A stretch of 64,000 nt of DNA. It comes from Dechloromonas sp. CZR5. Its GTDB lineage: Bacteria; Pseudomonadota; Gammaproteobacteria; Burkholderiales; Rhodocyclaceae. The stretch covers positions 62,001-126,000 of the forward strand of contig NZ_VUYQ01000003.1 of assembly GCF_008711155.1 (NCBI RefSeq), read 5' to 3'. The translations under genes and the position numbers were made by a program. Positions 39,001-47,015 of the stretch are shown here, piece after piece. The notes below the pieces were generated by a model, which was not told the DNA's origin, made no database searches, and was given only the letters and a program-made list of their open reading frames with translations. Position 1 is the stretch's first letter. The number at the start of each line of letters is the position of its first letter.

Positions 39001-39514
39001 CGCCGCGAATCGAGTATTCGCCGGGCGACACCACCTGCGTGACGTTGGCGTAGCCGGCCAGCGTGACCTGGCTGCGAAATTTCTCGGCGTCGATGCTTTC
39101 GCCCTTCGTGAAAGCGAAGGTATAGGCTGCCATGAACTCCGGCGGGGCCAGCCGATAGACGGCGGTCGAGGCCGGCACCAGCAAAATGTCCAGCTCACCC
39201 TGCATGGCCGCCCACAGCGTCGCCAAACGCTCGGAAACCAAATCCTGGTGCGGCGAAAAGGTGTCGTAGGGCAGCGTTTCCCAATCCGGCAGCAGGCGCA
39301 CGCGCAGGTCAGGGCCGAACCAGGGAATCTCGTCGAGCAGGCGCTGCGCATCGGCGGCGTTGGCGGTGACGACGGCCAGCAGCTTGCCGCGATTGCGACC
39401 GGCGATTTCAGCTAGCGCCAGTGCATCGGAAGAGCCGACCAGCGCGGGCAGGTCGATACGTGCGCCGGGCTTGGGCAGGGCGGGAACGGTGAGCAGGGAG
39501 GATGACGCGGACAC
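36074..39514 (-). CDS. mfd: Transcription-repair coupling factor Mfd
   Basis: A 1146-residue translocase that removes stalled RNA polymerase and recruits UvrA. Its N-terminal part is UvrB-like (about 1-350). The RNA polymerase-interacting domain follows near 470-540 (KVGDPVVHESHGIGRYQGLVRMDLG). The helicase motor carries CGDVGFGKTEVALRAAF, DEEHRFGVRQKE, LTLTATPIPRTL and QLRGRVGRS, and a TRCF C-terminal domain ends the protein. Length and motifs are complete. Long open frames on the opposite strand are shadows of its codon bias. Confidence 0.97.
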   Translation of the reverse strand: MSASSSLLTVPALPKPGARIDLPALVGSSDALALAEIAGRNRGKLLAVVTANAADAQRLLDEIPWFGPDLRVRLLPDWETLPYDTFSPHQDLVSERLATLWAAMQGELDILLVPASTAVYRLAPPEFMAAYTFAFTKGESIDAEKFRSQVTLAGYANVTQVVSPGEYSIRGGLIDLFPMGSAVPYRLDLFDDEIESIKTFDVDTQRTIYPVPEVRLLPAREFPMDDKGRTRFRQKFREAFEGDPAKSGVYKDVSQGIASAGIEYYIPLFFEETATVFDYLPKDAVFVTHGDAPGAIAAFWKETRSRYTLLQGDKARPLLPPEELFLSDEAFFTAAKGYGRLTLENKAGAATTALPDIAVDRRAEDPLHKLKNHLAGFKGRVLLLAESAGRRETLAAMLGEHGVKPDVSADFAGFVAGGTPLALGVAPLHAGFALPGIAFITETELYAGAPRRTRREAARKASFDNWLKDLTELKVGDPVVHESHGIGRYQGLVRMDLGTGEQEFLELHYANEAKLFVPVAQLHVISRYSGAEPDAAPLHTLGSGQWEKAKRKAAEQARDTAAELLALYAARAARQGHAFAFEENDYEAFADGFGFEETADQAAAIAAVIEDMKSGKPMDRLVCGDVGFGKTEVALRAAFCAVAGGKQVAVLCPTTLLCEQHYQTFVDRFADWPVKVAEISRFKTAKESAQALKELAEGKIDIIIGTHKLIGKEVKFDRLGLVIIDEEHRFGVRQKETLKAMRAEVDVLTLTATPIPRTLAMSMEGLRDFSVIATAPQKRLAIKTFVSKFSDGIIREAVLRELKRGGQVYFLHNEVDTIENMREKLEKLVPEARIVIGHGQMNERELERVMRDFTSQRANLLLCTTIIETGIDNPHANTILINRSEKFGLAQLHQLRGRVGRSHHQAYAYLLVQDEKAMTKQAKQRLEAIQMSEELGSGFFLAMHDLEIRGAGEVLGENQAGDMQEVGFNVFTDMLNRAVAHLKQGKNLANIDLTQPLGVSSEINLRTPALLPDAYCPDVHERLTLYKRLANCETAEEIDAMQEELIDRFGELPLQGQSLLATHRLRLLVKPLLIQKLDAATDQITLQFGPEFAKNPPIEPIKIIHLIQNNRNYKLAGQDKISLLRHCPSLNDKVQAVKDMIRELSK

Positions 39515-39650
39515 TGCGGGGTGGATGGTGTTGCGGGGCTGGGATTATAGCCGCTTCGACTCCACCGGCCGGACGATGTTCGGAACCGGCCTTGCCGGGC
39601 GGCATCGCGCGCTGCCCGCCTGAAGTGCGCGCGATCCCGGCGGGAAGCGT

Positions 39651-40229
39651 TCAGCGCGCGGCGCTGCCCCAGACTTCCTTGCAGGTGGCGATTTCTTCGT
39701 CGCTCATCACGGGCTTGATCTGGCAACGTGCCTCCCAGGCCGCCTGGCGCTGTTGGCGTTCGAGCATGGCGAGTTCGCGATTCTTGAGGACCGCTGCGGC
39801 ATCTTTGCGTTTTTGCTCTTCCTCGGCGCGGAGGGCAGCCTGCTCAAGCAGTTGGCGCCGCTTTTCCTCGTCGGAAGCGATTTGCGCATTGCGGGCTGCT
39901 GTGTTTTCGGCCTCCGCCTTGGCGCGGGCAGCTGCGCGCTCCTCGCGAATGCGTCGCAGCTTGGCGTCGTCCTCGGCGTTGGCCGAACTGCCGGCGGTGC
40001 CGTTTGCCGTTGCGGTGCCCGCTTGGTTGTCGTCGGTGCGGTGGCGGGAGATCGAACTCCTGACGGTACTGCCGACATGGCTGTCGCTGGCGTGGCTGTC
40101 GCTGGCGTGGGAGGGCGACCCCGATGATGCGTGAGTGTGCGACGAATGCACGCGCCCTTTGGCGTCAGCGTCGAATGATAGCGAGACCGCAATGGCAAGA
40201 ATTGCCGGCACTAGCCCCAGTTTTTTCAT
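39651..40229 (-). CDS. Exported Ala/Glu/Lys-rich coiled-coil protein
   Basis: A 192-residue protein with a signal peptide (about 1-22, ending FDADA) followed by a His/Ser-rich stretch with HASDS repeats (about 30-50) and then a coiled coil of about 85 residues (RREERAAARAKAE-type heptads). Two Cys near the C-terminus (EARCQIKP, EIATCKEVW) could form a disulfide. ATG 40229 follows an AGGGGAG site. No family is recognised; it is divergent from the dehydrogenase gene. Confidence 0.7.
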   Translation of the reverse strand: MKKLGLVPAILAIAVSLSFDADAKGRVHSSHTHASSGSPSHASDSHASDSHVGSTVRSSISRHRTDDNQAGTATANGTAGSSANAEDDAKLRRIREERAAARAKAEAENTAARNAQIASDEEKRRQLLEQAALRAEEEQKRKDAAAVLKNRELAMLERQQRQAAWEARCQIKPVMSDEEIATCKEVWGSAAR

Positions 40230-40429
40230 ACCGCTCCCCTTGAGTTCTGCTTCTTTTTGAAATGCGGGGGATTCTATATGGCGGCGCGAGCCTGAATGCG
40301 GGCTTATTTCACACCCCGGCTTGCTTCGCCAGTCCTGAGCGTGTGGCAAATTCGATGTTCCATGGTTTGTGCACGTGGAATAATCTTCCATGAAACGTTT
40401 CGTCAAATACGTCGATCGAGGGAGGAATC

Positions 40430-42079
40430 ATGTCTGCATTGCAAAGCAAGCTGTCAATTTCGCCGGACGGCGAGTCGTTCTCTCTGCCGGAGCCATCGGC
40501 GTATGCTGCCGAGTACGAGCGTGTCCGGGCTCTTGCCGAGGTTGCCCGGGCGGGCGGCCAGGAAATCGTCGTCGTCATGGGGGTCGGGTTCGTAGGCGCC
40601 GTGATGGCGGCCATCGTTGCCGATTGCGAAGGCGCTGATGGCAAACCGGGCAAGTTCGTGATTGGTTGCCAGCGCCCGTCGCCGCGCTCTTACTGGAAGA
40701 TTCCTCTGCTCAATCGCGGTGTATCGCCGGTCAAGGCTGAAGATCCGCAGGTCGATGTCCTGATCGGCCGCTGTGTGCGCGACAAGAAGACGCTGACCGC
40801 AACCTATAACAGCCAGGTGCTCGATCTGGCGGATTGCGTGGTCATCGACGTGCAATGCGATTTCCTGAAGCAGGAACTGGGCAACATGAGGAGCGGCGAA
40901 TGCGACATGGCGGCGCTGGAAGCGACCTTGAAAACGGTCGGCCAGCATGTCCGGCCGGAATGCCTGGTGCTGATCGAGACGACCGTGGCGCCGGGAACGA
41001 CGGAGTTCGTCGCTTGGCCGATTCTGAAGAAGGCATTTGCCAATCGCGGCATCGCATCGGTTCCGCTGCTGGCGCACTCTTATGAGCGGGTGATGCCCGG
41101 GCGTGACTACGTGGCGAGCATTCGCGATTTCTGGCGGGTCTGCGCCGGTTGCGACGGGGCGGCCCGGGAGCGGGTGCAGAAGTTCCTGCGCGAGGTGCTC
41201 AATACCGACAAGTTCCCGCTGACCGTGATGGACCGGCCGATCGAATCGGAAACCGCCAAGATCGTCGAGAACAGCTATCGGGCAACCATCCTGGCCTATC
41301 TGCATGAATGGTCATTGTTCGCCGAGCGCAACGGCGTTGACCTGGTCAAGGTGGTCGATGCCATCAAGATGCGACCGACGCACAGCAACATGATCTTTCC
41401 AGGTCCGGGTATCGGCGGGTACTGCCTGCCCAAGGACGGCGGGCTGGGCTACTGGGCGTACAAACACATCCTTGGCTTCGAGGATGGCGACAAGGTATTC
41501 CGGATTACCCCGGTGGCCGTCGATATCAACGACACGCGTGCGCTGCATGTCGCCGAACTGACCCGCGACGCGCTGCGCAACATGGATCGCTATATCGCCG
41601 CATCGCAGGTATTGATCGCCGGCGCATCGTATCGCCAGGATGTCGGCGATACCCGCTACAGCGGCTCCGAGCTGGTCGTCCGCAAACTCACCGAAATGGG
41701 CGCCGAGATGCGGGCGCACGATCCGTATGTCGACCAATGGTGGGAATTTGCCGAACAGGATGCTTATCCGACTTCCGGTTTGTCGTGGAAGCGTTTTTTC
41801 CGCAATCAGGACGAACTGTCATCGCTCAAGGTCGAAAGCGACCTGCCACAGGCGCTCAAGGGTGTCGATGCGCTGATCCTTGCCGTACCGCACGACGCCT
41901 ATCGCCGGCTGACGCCTGAAGAGGTTGTGGCATGGGCTGGCAAGCCGATAGCGGTGATCGACTGTTTCGGCATGCTCGATGATGCGACCATCGCCCGTTA
42001 CTTCGAGCTGGGTTGTGAGGTGAAAGGCTTGGGGCGCGGGCATATCCAGCGCATCAAGCAAGCCTCGCGAAGGGTCTGA
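40430..42079 (+). CDS. Nucleotide-sugar dehydrogenase (UDP-glucose/GDP-mannose dehydrogenase family)
   Basis: A 549-residue NAD-dependent enzyme expected to oxidise the C6 hydroxyl of a nucleotide sugar to a uronic acid. It has a Rossmann motif VVMGVGFVGAVMA at about 47-60, ETTVAPGTTE, an ESETAKIVENSYRATILAY helix, the catalytic-Cys motif GPGIGGYCLPKDGG near 325, and a C-terminal UDP-binding domain. It is about 100 residues longer than most family members, mainly at the N-terminus and before the C-terminal domain. No glycosyltransferase or polysaccharide gene is adjacent, so the product sugar is unknown. A strong terminator follows. Confidence 0.85.
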   Translation: MSALQSKLSISPDGESFSLPEPSAYAAEYERVRALAEVARAGGQEIVVVMGVGFVGAVMAAIVADCEGADGKPGKFVIGCQRPSPRSYWKIPLLNRGVSPVKAEDPQVDVLIGRCVRDKKTLTATYNSQVLDLADCVVIDVQCDFLKQELGNMRSGECDMAALEATLKTVGQHVRPECLVLIETTVAPGTTEFVAWPILKKAFANRGIASVPLLAHSYERVMPGRDYVASIRDFWRVCAGCDGAARERVQKFLREVLNTDKFPLTVMDRPIESETAKIVENSYRATILAYLHEWSLFAERNGVDLVKVVDAIKMRPTHSNMIFPGPGIGGYCLPKDGGLGYWAYKHILGFEDGDKVFRITPVAVDINDTRALHVAELTRDALRNMDRYIAASQVLIAGASYRQDVGDTRYSGSELVVRKLTEMGAEMRAHDPYVDQWWEFAEQDAYPTSGLSWKRFFRNQDELSSLKVESDLPQALKGVDALILAVPHDAYRRLTPEEVVAWAGKPIAVIDCFGMLDDATIARYFELGCEVKGLGRGHIQRIKQASRRV

Positions 42080-42101
42080 GCCGGATCACGCGTCCATGAA
42101 A

Positions 42102-42129
42102 AAGCCCCCGGAAACGGGGGCTTCATTTT
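42102..42129 (+). terminator. Rho-independent terminator after the nucleotide-sugar dehydrogenase
   Basis: AAGCCCCCG and CGGGGGCTT form a 9-bp stem around a GAAA tetraloop (42102-42123), followed by CATTTTGG. A run of A on the other side means it may also serve the convergent arsC-like gene. Confidence 0.85.
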
Positions 42130-42157
42130 GGCAAGAACGTTTGCTTGGGGTTCGGGG

Positions 42158-42508
42158 TTACAGGATGCTCAGCACATTCTCCGGCGGCCGGCCAATGACG
42201 GCCTTGTCACCATTGATCACGATCGGACGTTCGATCAGGCGCGGGTGGGTTGCCATGGCGGCAATCAGGGCGTCCTGATCCAGCGTGGGATTGTCGAGGC
42301 CGAGTGCCTTGTATTCGTCTTCGCCCTTGCGCATCAGCTGACGGGCATCGGCGAAACCCAGCCGGGCGAGCAGGGTGCGCAATTCGGCCGGCGTAGGGGC
42401 TTGATCCAGATAGGCGACGATGGTCGGCGAGATGCCTTTTCCCTGCAATAACGACAGGGTTTCACGGCTTTTCGAGCAGCGCGGGTTATGGAAGAGGGTG
42501 ACGGTCAT
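42158..42508 (-). CDS. ArsC-family reductase (glutaredoxin-type, YfgD-like)
   Basis: A 116-residue ArsC/Spx-fold protein. FHNPRCSKSRETL holds the catalytic Cys11, and RPIVINGDKAVIGRPPENV holds the arginine that follows RP in arsenate reductases. No arsB, arsH or arsR is near, so it may be an arsenate reductase or a general YfgD-type protein. It is convergent with the dehydrogenase and lies 8 bases after the DUF3334 gene. Confidence 0.88.
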   Translation of the reverse strand: MTVTLFHNPRCSKSRETLSLLQGKGISPTIVAYLDQAPTPAELRTLLARLGFADARQLMRKGEDEYKALGLDNPTLDQDALIAAMATHPRLIERPIVINGDKAVIGRPPENVLSIL

Positions 42509-42516
42509 TGCCTGTC

Positions 42517-43200
42517 TTACATGCCGAGTGCGTTGAGGAGATCGTCGTGGTCGTTCGAGGCCGGTTGGTCTGCGGCCTTTTTCGGTTGCCCATTGACCTG
42601 GGCGAGCAGTTCGTCCGGATCGGGTGCTTCGTCAGCTTCGAAATCGTTCATCTTGATGAACTCGGTGCGGTCCATCGCCAGTTCAAGATAGAAAATGTTG
42701 TTGCTGCCAGTGTAGAAAGTCACCCGCCGAGATTCGGGCTTGTCCAGGTTGGTGTCGACGCTGAGCATGACCTGCTTGTTCAGGGCGAGCATCTTGGGCT
42801 GGTTCTGGGTGATGTGCGTCTGCAACTCACGGGCAACCTTGCCGGTGAAATCGCCGACGATCTGGTTCATCAGTTCGCCCATGACGTTGCCGACTTCATC
42901 GGAAGTATGGGTGGTTGCCAATCCGTCCTTGTCCATGCCCATGTGCAGCATGTAGCTCGAATAGAGCTCCATGGCCGCCGACGCAGAAAAATTGATGACC
43001 ACCAAGCCGGAGAAGCCGCCGTCGAAGAGGACGAAACATCCGATATCCGGCTTCAGGCAGGTTTTGGAAATGCGCTGAACCATGCCGGAGTAATGAATCT
43101 GGTTTTGCGTGGCGATCGAAAGAACCTTGGTGACCGAATTGCACAGGCTTCTGAGGATATCTTCGGTGCCGTAGACGGTGGGGGTATCGGATGAGTTCAT
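42517..43200 (-). CDS. DUF3334 protein (CheX-like phosphatase fold)
   Basis: A 227-residue protein with features of the CheX/CheC fold: GFSGLVVINFSASAAMELYSSYM and DEVGNVMGELMNQIVGDFTGKVA, the latter resembling the CheX ExxN motif (E-V-G-N). It may dephosphorylate a response regulator in chemotaxis or a similar circuit. The C-terminal 40 residues are acidic and probably disordered. It is placed upstream of the arsC-like gene; a functional link is doubtful. Confidence 0.75.
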   Translation of the reverse strand: MNSSDTPTVYGTEDILRSLCNSVTKVLSIATQNQIHYSGMVQRISKTCLKPDIGCFVLFDGGFSGLVVINFSASAAMELYSSYMLHMGMDKDGLATTHTSDEVGNVMGELMNQIVGDFTGKVARELQTHITQNQPKMLALNKQVMLSVDTNLDKPESRRVTFYTGSNNIFYLELAMDRTEFIKMNDFEADEAPDPDELLAQVNGQPKKAADQPASNDHDDLLNALGM

Positions 43201-43480
43201 GGTTCCGGATCAAGCCAGTAATTGAATAAATGGCATATATAGCACAGTTATCAGCTTCGATCGCAGGCCGTGATCGGAAATCTTCGGGGGTAGCGGCGTA
43301 TTCGATGGGTCAGAAGCGGCAAACCCTATGAAATTGGGCTATACCACTCCCGCCTTTGCCCTGTTGGCAGGGAAATGAATCATGGGTATTTCGAGGTGGT
43401 AGAATCGCCACCACCATGCAGGAAGCGATTTCTGCCTGGTCTGGTCTGACCCCGCCAAGTATTGAAAAAAAGGTAGAGAA

Positions 43481-43678
43481 ATGGATACGAAATTGAACAC
43501 GGAGCGGCGCAAGGAAGCGCAACGACGCCTGTCAGATTTCGGGCCGCCGAAAGGCCTGACGGAGCGCCGGATCAATATCGAGCGGCGGCTCTTCAATCTT
43601 GCCTTCGATAGCGCGGGCGGCTGGGGTGTTGCAACGACTTCGGCCGGTTCGCGCGGCAACTCCACCACGGGCTGCTGA
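43481..43678 (+). CDS. Small basic protein of unknown function
   Basis: A 65-residue protein with a highly charged N-terminal half containing two ERR repeats (LNTERRKEAQRRLSDFG, LTERRINIERRLF) and a Gly/Ser/Thr tail ending in Cys. A good AGGTAGAG site precedes the ATG. It ends 16 bases from the convergent Cys-rich gene. No family is recognised; the ERR pattern is seen in small proteins near signalling genes. Confidence 0.55.
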   Translation: MDTKLNTERRKEAQRRLSDFGPPKGLTERRINIERRLFNLAFDSAGGWGVATTSAGSRGNSTTGC

Positions 43679-43694
43679 TTGCCGCCCAATACGC

Positions 43695-43898
43695 TCAGTG
43701 CCTTGCGTCGCAGGCCTTCGCGGTATCGCTGGCGCTTGTCTCGCTCAACCCGCTTTGTTCGGTGAAATAACCGCAGAGCGGGCACTTGAAACCGGGTGGG
43801 CAATTGTGTTCCCGAGCGCACTCGGCCTGTGTTTCATCGGTTAGCACCAGTTCACGAACCGCCTCGCAACGGGCGAGAGGTGAGTCGAAGTAGGACAT
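43695..43898 (-). CDS. Small Cys-rich protein, possible zinc ribbon
   Basis: A 67-residue protein whose centre has four cysteines in ECAREHNCPPGFKCPLCGYF, suggesting a treble-clef or ribbon metal site. The rest is acidic. No family is recognised. It is convergent with the small basic gene and upstream of the hydrolase gene on the same strand, separated from it by 81 bases. Its start has an AGGGAGAAAG site upstream. Confidence 0.55.
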   Translation of the reverse strand: MSYFDSPLARCEAVRELVLTDETQAECAREHNCPPGFKCPLCGYFTEQSGLSETSASDTAKACDARH

Positions 43899-43979
43899 TG
43901 CGCTTTCTCCCTGAGTGTTCCGTACTTAATTCAGCATAGCCGCTCCTCCGGGAATGTCCATCGCGGGAGTAGTCCATGC

Positions 43980-44573
43980 CTATGCGGACAGATGTTCCGC
44001 GAACCATGCCGCGACCTCGGCCTGCCGATGATCGCCTGCGGCGAGCAGGCGCAATAGGTGCTTGCCGCTCAGATGCGAAGCCGCGCGCTGGTAGGCGGCC
44101 GATGCCGGTATATCGTCTTGGTCGACCAGCATCAGCAAGGGGGCAGTCAGCAGCTCGAGTGCCTGCAATCCTGCCCGGTCGACCAGTCCTCCATGGCAGA
44201 CCAGCGCTTTGACCTGAATGTCGCGTTGTGCGGCGCAGCGAACGGCTGCCGGCGTTGTATCGCTGCGGGCATGGATACCCAGTGCCAGATCCTGCATGTC
44301 GCCGTCGTTGCGTATCAGCTCGAGCACGTCGAGCAGTCGCTGGGCCAGGCGGGGGACGTTCTGCGTGGCATCGGCAAACTGCAGTTCATGGGCGGTCAGT
44401 AGATCCATGGCCAGAATGGCAAATCCGCTTGCCGCCAATGGGGCGAGCATGGCGTCGTCTTCGGGGCTGCGGTGCGAGCGGATGGCCAGGATGAGCCCCC
44501 TGGGGTTCTCGGGATGCTCAAGCTGGCCGTGGAGCGAGCCGTGCGGGGTACGAAAGACGATATGGCGGATCAT
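43980..44573 (-). CDS. Alpha/beta hydrolase-like protein downstream of amrS
   Basis: A 197-residue protein with a dienelactone-hydrolase-like layout: GLILAIRSHRSPEDDAMLAPLAASGFAILAMDLLT and a late AGDHRQAEVAAWFAEHL carrying the His. The nucleophile elbow, normally GxSxG, reads ARSDT: Ser kept but glycines lost, so activity is uncertain. ATG 44573 overlaps the amrS stop by 4 bases, making it the last gene of the operon. Confidence 0.7.
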   Translation of the reverse strand: MIRHIVFRTPHGSLHGQLEHPENPRGLILAIRSHRSPEDDAMLAPLAASGFAILAMDLLTAHELQFADATQNVPRLAQRLLDVLELIRNDGDMQDLALGIHARSDTTPAAVRCAAQRDIQVKALVCHGGLVDRAGLQALELLTAPLLMLVDQDDIPASAAYQRAASHLSGKHLLRLLAAGDHRQAEVAAWFAEHLSA

Positions 44574-45664
44574 GGAGACAGGCGGACAGGTATGCGATGG
44601 GGGCCAAAGGCTTGACCGTTGCGCCCCAGGGTAGTTCCGAAGCGACCGGCGATGGCGGTCTGGCAATGCGGGCAGCGGCCTTCGGCAGTCAGGTCGTAGC
44701 GATCGATGGCGTACCAGTCGCGGATGATCAGCGGGGCCTTGCATGTCGGGCAACGGGTCGTGCCGCCCTCGGTATCGTGGAGATTGCCGGTGAAAACGTA
44801 GCGCAAGCCGGCATCTTGGGCGATCCGCCGGGCCTGGGTCAGCGTTGAGGATGGCGTGGGCGGCAGCTCGGCCATTTTCCAGTCGGGATGGAAGGCCGAA
44901 AAGTGCAGCGGAACGTCCGGCCCCAGTTCCTTCATCACCCAGGCGGCCAGGGCGTTGATTTCGGCGGGGTTGTCGTTATGCCCGGGAATCAGCAGGGTGG
45001 TGATCTCCAGCCAGCAGTCGGTTTCGTGATGGATGAAAGCCAGGGTATCGAGAACCGGCTGCAGATGGCCGACGCACAGCTGGCGATAGAAAGTTTCCGT
45101 GAAGGCCTTGAGATCGACATTGGCAGCATCCATCGCGGCAAAGAATTCCCGTGCCGGTTGGCGATGGATGTAGCCTGCCGTGACGGCGACATTGCGGATT
45201 CCCTGCTCGCGGCAGGCCAGTGCGGTGTCGATGGCGTATTCGGCAAAGATGACGGGATCGTTGTAGGTATAGGCGACGGCGTCGGCGCCATGGCGTTTGG
45301 CTGCATTGGCAATCGCTTGCGGGCTGGCGCTGTCCATCAGCCGGTCCATGTCCTTCGAGCGGGAGATATCCCAGTTCTGGCAGAACTTGCAGGCGAGATT
45401 GCAGCCGGCGGTGCCAAAGGAGAGGATGGCGCTGCCCGGGTAGAAGTGATTCAGCGGCTTCTTCTCGATGGGGTCGATGCAGAATCCGGACGAGCGTCCG
45501 TAGGTGGTCAGCTGCATCTGCCCGTTGATCATCCGGCGGACGAAGCAGGCGCCGCGCTGGCCTTCGTGCAGCTGGCAGTCGCGCGGGCACAGGTCGCACT
45601 GGATCCGGCCGTCGGGTAAGGGATGCCACCAGCGACCGGGATGCAGCGTCGGGACTTCGTTCAT
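44570..45664 (-). CDS. amrS: AmmeMemoRadiSam system radical SAM enzyme
   Basis: A 364-residue radical SAM enzyme. An N-terminal zinc-like module (CDLCPRDCQLHEGQRGAC) is followed by the [4Fe-4S] motif CNLACKFC near 93-100, then SAM-binding barrel segments (YTYNDPVIFAEY, VTAGYIHRQPA, DLKAFTETFY) and a C-terminal Cys pair (CPTCKAP) with a second late pair. It belongs to the trio AmrS-AmrA-AmrB, whose substrate is not established. The ATG at 45664 overlaps the amrA stop. Confidence 0.9.
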   Translation of the reverse strand: MNEVPTLHPGRWWHPLPDGRIQCDLCPRDCQLHEGQRGACFVRRMINGQMQLTTYGRSSGFCIDPIEKKPLNHFYPGSAILSFGTAGCNLACKFCQNWDISRSKDMDRLMDSASPQAIANAAKRHGADAVAYTYNDPVIFAEYAIDTALACREQGIRNVAVTAGYIHRQPAREFFAAMDAANVDLKAFTETFYRQLCVGHLQPVLDTLAFIHHETDCWLEITTLLIPGHNDNPAEINALAAWVMKELGPDVPLHFSAFHPDWKMAELPPTPSSTLTQARRIAQDAGLRYVFTGNLHDTEGGTTRCPTCKAPLIIRDWYAIDRYDLTAEGRCPHCQTAIAGRFGTTLGRNGQAFGPHRIPVRLSP

Positions 45665-46209
45665 GGCGGAGCCTCCTTCCATTTCGCCACGGTGTAGCGT
45701 TCGAGCCGGATGTCAGGGCTCCAGTAGTCGGCGGGCAACCCCGCCTTCTGCTTCAGGTGGGCCATGAACAGGGTCGGGCTGGGGAGTTGTTCCCAGACCT
45801 GGGGCAGGAAGGTTGCCCGGCGGCTGCCGCAAGAGAGAATGATGCCGTCACGGCCGGGGTGCAGTTGGGCCAGGGCGTCGGCTTCATCGGTGAAGGAGAG
45901 CGCCACGGCCGGTGTCAGCAGCGAAACCTCGACACGGGTCAGGGGCAACTCGGCGGCCGACAAGGGCGAAAAGCGGGGGTCGCGAAAAGCGGCAGCCAGT
46001 GCGTTTTCCCGGACATCCTGCCCAAGGGGGCGCCAGGCTTCCAGGCTGCCGATGCAGCCTCGCAACTGGCCGCCCTGAGTCAGGGTGACGAAGGTCGCTG
46101 CGGGGTCCTGCAGCGCGGGCTGATCACCGGTCGGCTGTGTCGATTGCCCCAGTCGGGCGGCAATCGCATTGCGGGCCAGGGTCAGCAGCGTATCGCCTAG
46201 ATCAGCCAT
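45661..46209 (-). CDS. amrA: AmmeMemoRadiSam system protein A (AMMECR1 domain)
   Basis: A 182-residue single AMMECR1-domain protein with the signature LRGCIGSLEAWRPLGQDVRENALAAAFRDPRF. The Cys in RGCIG is conserved in the family. Its function is not established; it always occurs with a MEMO1-like protein and a radical SAM enzyme in this system. It overlaps both neighbours. Confidence 0.93.
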   Translation of the reverse strand: MADLGDTLLTLARNAIAARLGQSTQPTGDQPALQDPAATFVTLTQGGQLRGCIGSLEAWRPLGQDVRENALAAAFRDPRFSPLSAAELPLTRVEVSLLTPAVALSFTDEADALAQLHPGRDGIILSCGSRRATFLPQVWEQLPSPTLFMAHLKQKAGLPADYWSPDIRLERYTVAKWKEAPP

Positions 46210-47005
46210 GGGCGTTCGACTCCTCGAACGAAAATGCCGCGTAGCCGACGACGCGGCTGCGCTCCCCGGCCGTGTCGCCGGAATTGCACAGGCCGAGCAG
46301 GGTAGGCTTCAAGCCGCGGCGGGCGGCGGCCAGCAACAGGCCATTGATCGGGTAGGCGCCACAGGCCTGCTCCGGATGAATATGGGTATCGAGCTGCAGG
46401 ATGTGTCTGCAGGTGTTGCAGTCGACCTGTTGGGCCGTGCCGTAGGGTAGGAAATGGGAAAGGTCGGAACTGACGACGATCACCGTTTCCGGCCCTCCCC
46501 ACAGGATGTCCAGCACATCGGCCACCACTTCTGGCGACGCGTGGCCGACAGCCAGCGGCACCAGCGTGAAGCGCGGCAGGAGGCGTTGCAGGAAAGGGAG
46601 GTGTACTTCAAGCGAGTGTTCGAAGGAATGTGCCTGTTCGCTGAACACGACCTGCGGCAGCTCGGCGATGCTGGCGACGCCCTGGGTGTCGAGCCGGACA
46701 CTGCCCAGAGGCGTGGAAAACACTTCGGATTCGGGGAGCGCAATGCCATTGACGGCAACCCGGTGGGTCGGTCCGAGCAGGATGACGCGATGGATTTGGC
46801 CGGCCCAGGGTGCCAGGGCCGCGTAGGCTGCGGCCGCCATCGCCCCGGAATAGACGTAGCCGGCATGCGGGGCGATCAGCGCCTTGGGATGATGGGATGC
46901 TTCGTGCCGGGCGGCGGCGAGCAGCCGGTCCACGGTGAGCGAAAGCGTTGCCGCATCGCCGGGGTAAAAAGTACCGGCGACGGCAGCTGGGCGGGTTCTG
47001 ATCAC
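46202..47005 (-). CDS. amrB: AmmeMemoRadiSam system protein B (MEMO1 family)
   Basis: A 267-residue MEMO1-like protein with ALIAPHAGYVYSGAMAA, LLGPTHRV, EHSLEVHLPFLQ and VVSSDLSHFLPY, which supply the His/Asp/Cys metal site of the MEMO fold, related to extradiol dioxygenases. It follows the DUF4010 gene by 10 bases and overlaps amrA by 8. MEMO1 homologues are reported to bind iron or copper; the bacterial role is unclear. Confidence 0.92.
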   Translation of the reverse strand: MIRTRPAAVAGTFYPGDAATLSLTVDRLLAAARHEASHHPKALIAPHAGYVYSGAMAAAAYAALAPWAGQIHRVILLGPTHRVAVNGIALPESEVFSTPLGSVRLDTQGVASIAELPQVVFSEQAHSFEHSLEVHLPFLQRLLPRFTLVPLAVGHASPEVVADVLDILWGGPETVIVVSSDLSHFLPYGTAQQVDCNTCRHILQLDTHIHPEQACGAYPINGLLLAAARRGLKPTLLGLCNSGDTAGERSRVVGYAAFSFEESNAHG

Positions 47006-47015
47006 AGCCTGCTCC

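Noticed and set aside
36200-39415. Very long plus-strand open frames (567 and 489 codons) opposite mfd
   Set aside because: They mirror the codon bias of a complete, motif-rich Mfd, have no recognisable domain and show low-complexity His/Gln/Ala content typical of antisense frames in high-GC genes.
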